Positions 56,843 to 64,000 of a DNA stretch of 64,000 nucleotides are shown piece after piece. Position numbers and translations under genes: made by a program. The notes beneath the pieces were generated by a model. That model searched no databases and was not told the DNA's origin. It was given only the letters and a program-made list of their open reading frames with translations. How positions within the stretch are numbered: the stretch's first letter is position 1; the number at the start of each line of letters is the position of its first letter. This DNA is from Marinomonas ostreistagni. Its GTDB lineage: Bacteria > Pseudomonadota > Gammaproteobacteria > Pseudomonadales > Marinomonadaceae. The stretch spans positions 62,001 to 126,000 of the forward strand of contig NZ_JAEMUH010000014.1 of assembly GCF_016461785.1 (NCBI RefSeq), in the 5' to 3' direction.

Positions 56843-58033
56843 ATGTCTCAAGTACTGGTTGTAAATTGCGGCAGTTCTTCGCTCAAATTTGCTATCATGG
56901 ATGGCTCTGGTGCTGCACCAATTCTTGAAGGCATTGCAGATAGACTTGGCTCAGAGCATAGCAATATTACGTTTAAGTTTAACGGTCAGAAAGTGGAGCA
57001 GCCTCTTCATGAGCATGACCATAAAGGTGCTGTAACGGCCATCAAGCAATGGATTGATGATCATCAGGATCTGAATATCCAGCTAGTTGGTATCGGACAT
57101 CGAGTGGTTCATGGTGGTGAAACATTTAGCCAGTCTGTTTTGATCGATGAAAAAGTGCTTCAAGGCATTGAAGACTGTTCTAATTTTGCTCCACTTCACA
57201 ACCCCGCTCATGTAAAAGGCATCAATGAAGCACAAGCTTTATTTGGTGACTTACCACATGTAGCTGTGTTTGATACGGCATTCCATCAAACCATGGAAGC
57301 CGATCAATACCTTTACCCTATTCCAATGCGTTTATATCGCGAACACCATTTTAGAAAATATGGCTTTCATGGCACTAGCTACCGCTACATCTCGGCAAAA
57401 CTTGCCTCGCTTAATGAGAACTTTGGCTCTCATAATACTCTAATCGCTCACCTGGGCAACGGAGCAAGTGTTTGCGCTGTTCGTGCTGGATTGTCTGTTG
57501 ACACTAGTATGGGTATCACCCCCCTTGAAGGCTTAATGATGGGGACAAGAAGTGGCAGCCTAGACCCAAGCCTACTATCGTTTATCAGCGATGCTGAAGG
57601 CATCTCAATGAAACAAGCACTAGATATCCTGAATAAAGAAAGTGGCTTAAAAGGTATTTCAGAGATCTCAAATGATTGTCGAACGATTGAAACTGCACAA
57701 GCCGCAGGCGATGATCGCGCAGAATTAGCACTTAATATGTTTGCTTCAAAAGCGGCAAAACATTTGGCCTCTGTTGCTACAAACCTTCATTCCGTAGATC
57801 ATCTAGTTTTTACAGGTGGTATTGGTGAAAACTCCCCTGTATTAAGAGACAAAATCTGTGAGCGACTAAGAATGATGGGGATTAGACTAGATCAAAACCT
57901 AAATCAGACTTGCCCTCGTGGTGAAATAAGCCAACTATCTTCGGATTCGTCTTCTGCCAAGATTTGGGTGATTCCTACGAATGAAGAGCTATTAATTGCT
58001 CAAGACACTTTGTCACTTATTGATAAACATTAA
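56843..58033 (+). CDS. ackA: Acetate kinase
   Basis: 396 residues (E. coli 400). ASKHA-fold kinase that interconverts acetate and acetyl phosphate with ATP. VVNCGSSSLKFA, GHRVVHGGE, VFDTAFHQTM, YGFHGTSY, HLGNGAS, MGTRSGSLDP and FTGGIGENS are all present. AAGGAG for it lies inside the end of nadC. Confidence 0.96.
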   Translation: MSQVLVVNCGSSSLKFAIMDGSGAAPILEGIADRLGSEHSNITFKFNGQKVEQPLHEHDHKGAVTAIKQWIDDHQDLNIQLVGIGHRVVHGGETFSQSVLIDEKVLQGIEDCSNFAPLHNPAHVKGINEAQALFGDLPHVAVFDTAFHQTMEADQYLYPIPMRLYREHHFRKYGFHGTSYRYISAKLASLNENFGSHNTLIAHLGNGASVCAVRAGLSVDTSMGITPLEGLMMGTRSGSLDPSLLSFISDAEGISMKQALDILNKESGLKGISEISNDCRTIETAQAAGDDRAELALNMFASKAAKHLASVATNLHSVDHLVFTGGIGENSPVLRDKICERLRMMGIRLDQNLNQTCPRGEISQLSSDSSSAKIWVIPTNEELLIAQDTLSLIDKH

Positions 58034-58062
58034 TCAAACCCTGTTAACGGTATTTTATTTAT

Positions 58063-60159
58063 ATGTCTACCAACGTGTTAATGACTGTTCCTACTGGCCC
58101 TGGTGTCGGACTAACCTCTGTGTCAGTCGGACTGGTTCGTGCATTGGAACAACAAGGTTTGAAAGCAAGTTTTTTCAAACCAATTGCACAGCCACACCCA
58201 GGCGATACTGGCCCTGATCGTTCGACTGCGATGGTTGCTCAGGGATCAACGCTTCGTCCAGCCGACCCTATTCCACTCCATGAAGCTGAACGATACCTAT
58301 ACAACGACTCAATTGATGAACTTATGGAAGAGGTCGTGGGGCGTTTTCAAGCCAGCATCGAACCTGATTCCACCGTCATTGTTGAAGGTCTTGCGCAAAT
58401 CCCAGGCCACCCATACGCTACGCGTTTGAATAAAGCTATTGCCCGCACATTAGATGCTGGCATCGTTTTAGTCACAGCACCGAACAAAATGCGAGTAACC
58501 GAACTTGAGCACCATGTAGAAATTGCTGCTGGCTCTTACGGCGGGATTAAAGCAGAAGATGTCATAGGCTGCATTCTTAACAAAACACAGCCTGGCTCTT
58601 TGGGGATGAAATCTTACGGGGATTCATTCGCTCAGCGCTCTATCTTTAAACGTAACTTCAGTCTTCTAGGGCAAATTCCAGCGTCAGAAGAATTGACTTA
58701 CCCGCGTGTTAAAGATGTGGCAGATTTCCTAAGCGCCAAAGTCATCAGTGCTGGAGAAATGGACACACGCCGCATCCAGTCTTACACCCTTTGTGCTCGT
58801 GGCGTTGAGAACATGCTAGAAGCGCTTAAGCCAGGCGTACTAGTATTTACTCCTGGCGACCGAACCGATGTCATCATGGCGACAGCCATTGCCGCCCTAA
58901 ATGATACGAAAATCGCTGCTTTAGTGTTGACAGGTGGTTATCAGCCTAGTGAAGCCCTTATGACGCTGTGCGGCAAAGCCATGGCGAAAGGGTTACCAAT
59001 CTTATCCGTAGACAGCAATAGCTGGGAAACAGCGATTAAGATGCAATCATTTAACCAAGAAATTCCGCTTGATGACAAAGAGCGAATTTTGACGGTGAAA
59101 GAACACATTGCTCGTTGTATTGATCATGATTGGATCAATACGTTCGCTCTGAATAATGAGGAACGAAAACTTTCTCCTCCAGCGTTCCGTTATCGATTGA
59201 TTGAGCAGGCTCGTTCACTGAATAAGCGTATCATTTTGCCTGAGGGTGAAGAGATTCGTACTATTCAAGCAGCTTCTATCTGCGCTGAGCGTGGCATCGC
59301 ACGCTGTACCCTATTAGGGAACCCAGATGAAATACAACGCATTGCTCAAAACAATGGCATTGAATTAGATTTTGGTGTTGAGATTCTTGACCCAAGCTCA
59401 ATACGCGATAAGTACGTAGGCCCTATGGTTGATCTTCGTAAACATCGAGGCTTAACAGATATCGTAGCACGCGAACAACTTCAAGATAACGTTGTACTTG
59501 GTACAATGATGCTGCAGCAAGATGATGTTGATGGACTCGTCTCGGGCGCTGTGCATACAACAGCCAATACCATTCGCCCTGCCCTACAGCTTATCAAGAC
59601 ATCCCCTGATTCAAGCCTGGTGTCTTCGGTATTCTTTATGTGTCTACCAGATCAGGTTTTGGTTTATGGAGACTGTGCCATCAACCCAGACCCTACCGCA
59701 GAGCAATTAGCTGAAATTGCCATTGAAAGTGCAATGTCGGCACAAGCGTTTGGTATAACACCACGAGTTGCAATGATCAGCTACAGTACAGGTGGTTCAG
59801 GTTCCGGCAATGATGTAGACAAAGTTCGTGAAGCAACAAGAATTGCTCAAGAAAAACGTCCTGATATTTTGATCGATGGGCCACTACAATACGATGCAGC
59901 AATAATGGAAAAAGTTGCTAGTCAGAAAGCGCCAGGTAGCAAAGTAGCAGGTAAAGCAACAGTGTTTGTGTTCCCGGACCTTAATACTGGCAATACGACC
60001 TATAAAGCGGTGCAAAGAAGTGCTGAAGTAGTAAGCATTGGACCTATGCTTCAAGGTATTCGAAAACCAGTGAACGATCTGTCTCGTGGCGCTCTGGTCG
60101 ATGACATTGTTTACACTATTGCAATTACAGCAATACAAGCTGGACAGCTTTCTAATTAA
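58063..60159 (+). CDS. pta: Phosphate acetyltransferase, long form
   Basis: 698 residues, the three-domain form (E. coli 714). The N-terminal P-loop-like domain (TGPGVGLTSVSVGLVRAL) and DRTG middle domain are followed by the catalytic PTA_PTB domain from about residue 370 (RIILPEGEEIRTIQAA, GLVSGAVHTTANTIRPALQ, ISYSTGGSGSG, DGPLQYDAA, VFPDLNTGN). It makes acetyl-CoA and phosphate from acetyl phosphate and back. It follows ackA by 29 bases. Confidence 0.96.
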   Translation: MSTNVLMTVPTGPGVGLTSVSVGLVRALEQQGLKASFFKPIAQPHPGDTGPDRSTAMVAQGSTLRPADPIPLHEAERYLYNDSIDELMEEVVGRFQASIEPDSTVIVEGLAQIPGHPYATRLNKAIARTLDAGIVLVTAPNKMRVTELEHHVEIAAGSYGGIKAEDVIGCILNKTQPGSLGMKSYGDSFAQRSIFKRNFSLLGQIPASEELTYPRVKDVADFLSAKVISAGEMDTRRIQSYTLCARGVENMLEALKPGVLVFTPGDRTDVIMATAIAALNDTKIAALVLTGGYQPSEALMTLCGKAMAKGLPILSVDSNSWETAIKMQSFNQEIPLDDKERILTVKEHIARCIDHDWINTFALNNEERKLSPPAFRYRLIEQARSLNKRIILPEGEEIRTIQAASICAERGIARCTLLGNPDEIQRIAQNNGIELDFGVEILDPSSIRDKYVGPMVDLRKHRGLTDIVAREQLQDNVVLGTMMLQQDDVDGLVSGAVHTTANTIRPALQLIKTSPDSSLVSSVFFMCLPDQVLVYGDCAINPDPTAEQLAEIAIESAMSAQAFGITPRVAMISYSTGGSGSGNDVDKVREATRIAQEKRPDILIDGPLQYDAAIMEKVASQKAPGSKVAGKATVFVFPDLNTGNTTYKAVQRSAEVVSIGPMLQGIRKPVNDLSRGALVDDIVYTIAITAIQAGQLSN

Positions 60160-60185
60160 ACTTTCATTGATCATAATCTAGACAA

Positions 60186-60242
60186 AAAACAGCTATTTGA
60201 TTACATTATTATAAATAGTTAATTTAATTTAGTGGCTGTTTT
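60186..60242 (+). terminator. Hairpin after pta, abutting the next start codon
   Basis: AAAACAGC (60186-60193) and GCTGTTTT (60235-60242) form the base of a stem; CTATTT/AAATAG forms an inner one. It may terminate pta and would also hide the start of the next gene. Confidence 0.45.
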
Positions 60243-61010
60243 ATGTCTGGCAGTGTCTCTCTTGCGATAGAAGCTCAACGCTTTATTTACGAGCGCACGA
60301 ATACTATCGCCTTGTATTCAGGCGACCCAGAGCCATCGCGTGAAGACGCTTCACCTGAGCAGTCTCGTGCAAGTTCCGATGCAACTGTGACCATCTCTCA
60401 AGAGGCGCAAGCACTTCTTTCAGATTCAGACAGCAATCAAGACTCAACTGCAGATTCTAGCGAATCCGTAGAATCTGCAGTTGAGGATAGCTCAGAAAAG
60501 ATCGACGATGATGACTCTGAGACCTCCAAGCCCTCCACTACATCAGACAATTTAACTGAAGAGGAACAGGCTGAGGTAGACGAGCTTGCGGAGCGTGACG
60601 AAGAAGTAAGGGTGCACGAACAAGCTCACTCATCGATTGGCGGTCAGTATGCAGGTAGTCCATCGTATAGTTACGAGCAAGGACCTGATGGTAAACGCTA
60701 TATTACTGATGGTGAAGTTCAAATTGATGTCAGCCCTATTGCCAATGATCCTCAAGCAACTATCGATAAAATGCGTCAAGTTTACCGAGCTGCACTGGCA
60801 CCCGCTGAGCCCTCTTCAGCTGACCGCTCTGTAGCGAATGAAGCACAACAAAGGATCGCAGAAGCGACTGCAGATCTTGCAAGATCAGACGAGTCGAGTA
60901 CCTCAAATACTTCTACAGTGAATTCATACTCTCGCTCTACCTTAGAAATAGACAGCCTTTATGGTCAATCTACTGCCATGACAGGAGCTCAAGTAAATAT
61001 AACTGCATAA
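60243..61010 (+). CDS. SprA-related putative metalloprotease
   Basis: 255 residues. The centre, ERDEEVRVHEQAHSSIGGQYAGSPSYSYEQGPDGKRY split in its usual segments, holds HEQAH, a HExxH-type zinc motif, and is followed by DVSPIANDPQATIDKMRQVYRAALAPAEPS; this is the SprA-related family pattern. The N-terminal 120 residues are acidic and Ser-rich, without a signal peptide; the C-terminus is also low-complexity. No ribosome-binding site precedes the ATG, which abuts a hairpin. Substrate unknown. Confidence 0.78.
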   Translation: MSGSVSLAIEAQRFIYERTNTIALYSGDPEPSREDASPEQSRASSDATVTISQEAQALLSDSDSNQDSTADSSESVESAVEDSSEKIDDDDSETSKPSTTSDNLTEEEQAEVDELAERDEEVRVHEQAHSSIGGQYAGSPSYSYEQGPDGKRYITDGEVQIDVSPIANDPQATIDKMRQVYRAALAPAEPSSADRSVANEAQQRIAEATADLARSDESSTSNTSTVNSYSRSTLEIDSLYGQSTAMTGAQVNITA

Positions 61011-61019
61011 TTCTAAAAT

Positions 61020-61036
61020 TGTCACTGGATGTGACA
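61020..61036. promoter_or_regulatory. Inverted repeat upstream of the pilin gene
   Basis: TGTCAC-TGGAT-GTGACA, 17 bases, 41 bases before the pilin start. It could be an operator; no regulator is assigned. Confidence 0.35.
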
Positions 61037-61077
61037 GACCACTCACATTACACATTATTTCATGGAGGAAATACGTA

Positions 61078-61512
61078 ATGAATCAAAATGGATCTAAAGG
61101 ATTCACCTTAATCGAACTGATGGTTGTAATCGCCATTATCTCAATCCTTGCTGCTGTTAGTGCGCCTACTTTTGAGTCACATATAGCAAAAGCCAATCTG
61201 GTCGATGTTCAGCTATATGCTAGCAGCACATTGGGTCAAATAGATGAGTTTGTTCTTACTCATTCTGCCTTCCCAACTAGCTCAGAATTTGAGGACTTCA
61301 AAACCAGTCCTTCAAATGTAGATTTGATTAAATCAGCCACCCTCTCAAAATTAGATAAGCTTCAAGGCAGCGTAACGATCACATTCAATTCTGATATTGG
61401 TATTAATGAAGACACGTTCATTAAATACTCTAGATCCTCAAATAGCATCTGGAGCTGTGAAACCAGTTTAAACGCTCAATTATCACCTGAGCAATGTGTG
61501 ATCAAGCAGTAG
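61078..61512 (+). CDS. pilA: Type IV pilin
   Basis: 144 residues. A short leader ends at KG, then FTLIELMVVIAIISILAAV, the methylated hydrophobic N-helix with the conserved Glu5. The C-terminal WSCETSLNAQLSPEQC gives the usual disulfide loop. PilD would cleave between Gly8 and Phe9. GGAGG precedes the ATG. It heads pilA-pilB-pilC-pilD. Confidence 0.93.
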   Translation: MNQNGSKGFTLIELMVVIAIISILAAVSAPTFESHIAKANLVDVQLYASSTLGQIDEFVLTHSAFPTSSEFEDFKTSPSNVDLIKSATLSKLDKLQGSVTITFNSDIGINEDTFIKYSRSSNSIWSCETSLNAQLSPEQCVIKQ

Positions 61513-61521
61513 AGGGTGATC

Positions 61522-62448
61522 ATGAACTTAGAGAAGTTAATAAGGATGGCCATAGATCAGGGTGCATCCGATATTCATATATTGATTCAAGATAACCTTT
61601 CCTATATCAAGCTTAGAACTTCAGGAAAACTCAGCGAGGAAAGTGTTATTACCAATGGCGCTATTCTTTTAAATAGAATAAAAATTCTTTCCAACCTCAA
61701 TATCGCTGAAGCACGCAGGGTTCAAGAGGGTATGTTCGCATTTGAATATGGCAATCAAAACTACTCAATTCGTGTAAGCATCATGTGTTCGGACAGAGGT
61801 GAAAAAGTAGCCCTAAGAATTCTAAACCCATCTCTCAAATTACCGTTAAGTGAACTAGGATTAAGTGAAGACGCTCTAGCAGTACTAACCCATAGCATTC
61901 AGCTGAAACATGGGTTAATTTTAGTTTGTGGTGCTACTGGTTCAGGTAAAACTACGACACTGTACTCATGTTTAAACGAAATAAATGACGGTAGTCGTTC
62001 AATTTTCACAATCGAAGACCCCGTTGAGATACCCACGACTGGCTTATATCAATTTGAACCAGATTTGAATCTTGATATTGGCACTCATGACTTACTTAAA
62101 GCGTTTATGAGGCAAGACCCAGATGTCATCATGATTGGTGAGATCAGAGATGCAAAGACTGCAGATTTAGCGATATCAGCCGCTCTAACAGGTCATTTAG
62201 TTCTTGCCACACTTCATACAAACAATGCGCTAAATGTCATACATCGCTGTGAAAACTGGCAAGTTGACTACTTCGCTTTAGTCAGCTCACTAAAGTTAAT
62301 TATTCATCAATCAATGATGTTTAAAGCAGACAAGGCAAAACCAAAATTTACTTTTTTACAACCTAATTGGGAGCAGCAGCTCCCAAGGGACTATAGCCAG
62401 CTTATTACCCAACCGGATATGTGGCATCATTTAGAAGGTACAGAGTAA
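61522..62448 (+). CDS. Short PilB/GspE-type assembly ATPase
   Basis: 308 residues from ATG 61522 with AGAGGG upstream. PilB is normally about 570. GASDIH starts the ATPase N-domain; Walker A GATGSGKTT, Asp box IEDPVEIP, Walker B DPDVIMIGEIRD and His box TGHLVLATLHTN are intact, and EDPVEI is PilB-like rather than PilT-like. The MshEN/N1 region that meets PilC or PilZ partners, and the CxxC zinc site, are both missing. Position between pilin and pilC indicates it is the assembly motor. Confidence 0.85.
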   Translation: MNLEKLIRMAIDQGASDIHILIQDNLSYIKLRTSGKLSEESVITNGAILLNRIKILSNLNIAEARRVQEGMFAFEYGNQNYSIRVSIMCSDRGEKVALRILNPSLKLPLSELGLSEDALAVLTHSIQLKHGLILVCGATGSGKTTTLYSCLNEINDGSRSIFTIEDPVEIPTTGLYQFEPDLNLDIGTHDLLKAFMRQDPDVIMIGEIRDAKTADLAISAALTGHLVLATLHTNNALNVIHRCENWQVDYFALVSSLKLIIHQSMMFKADKAKPKFTFLQPNWEQQLPRDYSQLITQPDMWHHLEGTE

Positions 62449-63488
62449 TGATTTGGTACCGTTATAAAGACGAATTGCTTTTACCCTTCATGGATCCTAA
62501 AGAAGCCATTAAGTATGCATGCACCAACCAGCTGGACCTAGCCTATTTTCACGAATTCAAACTCCATGCAATGAAAGTCCAACAATGTCTCCAATATTTA
62601 GAGCAGGTATTATTTCATTGTAACAATGGACACAGTTTACAAAACGCCCTTTTAACGCAAGACCCTAAACAATACTCTGAACCAATTCGACCATATGTAA
62701 TGGCAATAAAAACACAGCTAATGCAAGGTAGAAATATTACTGAGTCAATCAGCCCTTTTTTACCATTAAGCATACGTAGCTTCGGCAAGAACATACCGGT
62801 TGAAGGTACAGAAGAGAGTAAGGTCATGGGACTGTTAGTCATCTTGGATGCGTTAAAAGAGCAAAATCAACTGACAGCACAACTTAAGAAATGCTTAGTG
62901 TATCCATTTTCGGTCATACAAAGTTCAATGGTTTTAGCGGCTTTCAACAGCTTACTTAATGAGACAAACAGCACTCAAATTCTCACCATTTGGCTATTAG
63001 TCTGTTTAGGGCAGATCTCATTATTTTTATGGATAAATAATGGTAAAGCTTATGTTCAGCTATGTAATCTGCTACCCAGCTTTCGGATCAGACGCACACT
63101 CATGCTACTCACGGCATGCATTAAAAGTGGACAGCCACTACATAGTGCCATTAGAACACTCATGGAGAGCTCTTCAGGAAAGCTAAAAGACGAATTGACC
63201 TTTATGTACTTTCGACTTCTTAGCGGAAGGGAAACAACAGATTGTCTACCTAAAGGCTGGATTCCGAAACAATTTACTTTAAGCATGTCTCAAATTACAA
63301 CAACTGGAGACGTCATCACACCTTTAGTACAAACCGTCGAATTTTGGAAGGACTACAATTTCAAACGGATCTCTTGGCTATCCAAAGCCTTCCCAATTGT
63401 GGGAATAATGATAGCATCCATATTTGTCACTCAAACACTTATTACTTTGTACGCACCATTAATGGAATCAGGAAGTTTTGGATTATAA
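62448..63488 (+). CDS. pilC: PilC/GspF-type inner-membrane platform protein
   Basis: 346 residues (usual about 400). Start ATG 62448, sharing one base with the pilB stop. Two GspF-type repeats with membrane segments around 155-175, 185-205 and 320-345. Motifs are weak: the first half lacks the classic FxxQL sequence, the second has IKSGQPLHSAIRTLMESSSGKLKDEL. It anchors the pilus fibre and takes force from PilB. Confidence 0.83.
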   Translation: MIWYRYKDELLLPFMDPKEAIKYACTNQLDLAYFHEFKLHAMKVQQCLQYLEQVLFHCNNGHSLQNALLTQDPKQYSEPIRPYVMAIKTQLMQGRNITESISPFLPLSIRSFGKNIPVEGTEESKVMGLLVILDALKEQNQLTAQLKKCLVYPFSVIQSSMVLAAFNSLLNETNSTQILTIWLLVCLGQISLFLWINNGKAYVQLCNLLPSFRIRRTLMLLTACIKSGQPLHSAIRTLMESSSGKLKDELTFMYFRLLSGRETTDCLPKGWIPKQFTLSMSQITTTGDVITPLVQTVEFWKDYNFKRISWLSKAFPIVGIMIASIFVTQTLITLYAPLMESGSFGL

Positions 63489-64000
63489 TTTAATCATTTA
63501 TGTCATTGCCCTACTTTGTTTAGGCAGCACTCTCTCAGCCCTAACCTATAGATGGAACCTTGTCGCCCAGTACTCATGGCGGGCTGAGGCACATGAATTT
63601 ATAGAGCTTCCATTTTATGAACCAAAGCCATTGAGCTTTTTCAAAGGCAGGTCTTGCTGCCCAAAATGCGATCACAGGCTTCACTTCACTGACTTGATCC
63701 CTCTTTTTAGTTTCTTACGATTAAAAGGACGTTGCCGACATTGTCATGGCTCTATATCTTTTCGTTATCCATTGATTGAGCTAATGACATGCGCAGCCTT
63801 GCTCCCACTCTATTGGTTGGCTACTTCTCAAACAGAGTGGCTAATTCTTGGTTTGCTAATCACATCATTAATTTGTGCAACAGTGATTGATGCTGAGCAC
63901 CTATGGTTACCTGATGAATGTACTTTTGTCGTCTTCTGCTGCGCTTCATATTTATTTTTTATAGCTGGAGAACAAAATGTCCTACCCAATATATTTATTG
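63478..64000 (+). CDS. pilD: Prepilin peptidase PilD, cut by window edge
   Basis: Open to the window end (174 codons). The frame has no early ATG; TTG at 63478, overlapping pilC by 11 bases, is the best start. Two CxxC pairs (CCPKC, CRHCH) form the zinc region, and DAEHLWLPDECT holds the first of two aspartates of the A24 protease. It removes the pilin leader and methylates the new N-terminus. Confidence 0.85.
   Translation, partial: MDYNLIIYVIALLCLGSTLSALTYRWNLVAQYSWRAEAHEFIELPFYEPKPLSFFKGRSCCPKCDHRLHFTDLIPLFSFLRLKGRCRHCHGSISFRYPLIELMTCAALLPLYWLATSQTEWLILGLLITSLICATVIDAEHLWLPDECTFVVFCCASYLFFIAGEQNVLPNIFI

Overview
The window looks like ordinary chromosome from a marine gammaproteobacterium of the Oceanospirillales type; Marinomonas or a close relative is my best guess, inferred from gene content, moderate-to-low GC and protein style, not from a search. 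Most genes are housekeeping or signalling genes. I see no rRNA, tRNA, CRISPR array, prophage or insertion sequence.

Layout. 1-2900: metal handling (5' part of a P1B-type ATPase with three metal-binding domains, its MerR-family regulator with a recognisable operator, an AEC transporter, a DUF411 copper-associated protein). 3063-9369: pyrC, the RNA helicase deaD, an AI-2E family permease, exonuclease I (sbcB) and a YchJ-like SEC-C protein. 9444-13805: a three-gene signalling operon (periplasmic SUOX-fold protein, hybrid histidine kinase, REC-HD-GYP c-di-GMP phosphodiesterase). 14085-16742: aroA and a solitary tyrosine recombinase. 16750-18183: moaCDE for molybdopterin synthesis plus a small membrane protein. 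18327-26260: DnaJ-like membrane protein, trmJ, a TerB-like pair, a split YeeE/YedE transporter, an ornithine/lysine decarboxylase with a structured leader, a MOSC protein, a cyclic-nucleotide-binding-domain protein and RidA. 26266-31049: cobO, an SRPBCC protein and B12-dependent metH. 31218-38599: an unusual lipoprotein/coiled-coil/membrane-anchor protein and the run nadK-rhomboid-yeaC-DUF2797-pepN. 38769-48834: D-cysteine desulfhydrase-like enzyme, YdiJ-type dehydrogenase, SpeE-like protein, pgm, an EAL protein and a chemoreceptor. 49236-55207: patatin phospholipase and pyruvate dehydrogenase aceE-aceF. 55987-60159: nadC-ackA-pta. 60243-64000: a SprA-related putative protease, then type IV pilus genes pilA-pilB-pilC-pilD, the last cut by the window edge.

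The most interesting structure outside genes is a family of small palindromic repeats in four intergenic regions (about 4144, 20473, 23948, 26124). Paired inverted units carry a GTAGGAC head followed by a hairpin, the architecture of REPINs, and are combined with two further hairpin types in mosaic arrays. Other points for a second look: a 780-base gap between aceE and nadC with several hairpins including terminator-like ones (possible small RNA); a very short PilB-like ATPase; a protein with both a lipobox and a C-terminal membrane anchor around a long coiled coil; a regulator whose cysteine pattern suggests divalent-metal rather than Cu(I) sensing; and the co-transcribed SUOX-fold/hybrid-kinase/HD-GYP module.

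Metabolically, PDH (aceEF), AckA and Pta connect pyruvate, acetyl-CoA and acetate; MetH and CobO share cobalamin; MoaCDE would supply the molybdopterin used by MOSC-type enzymes.
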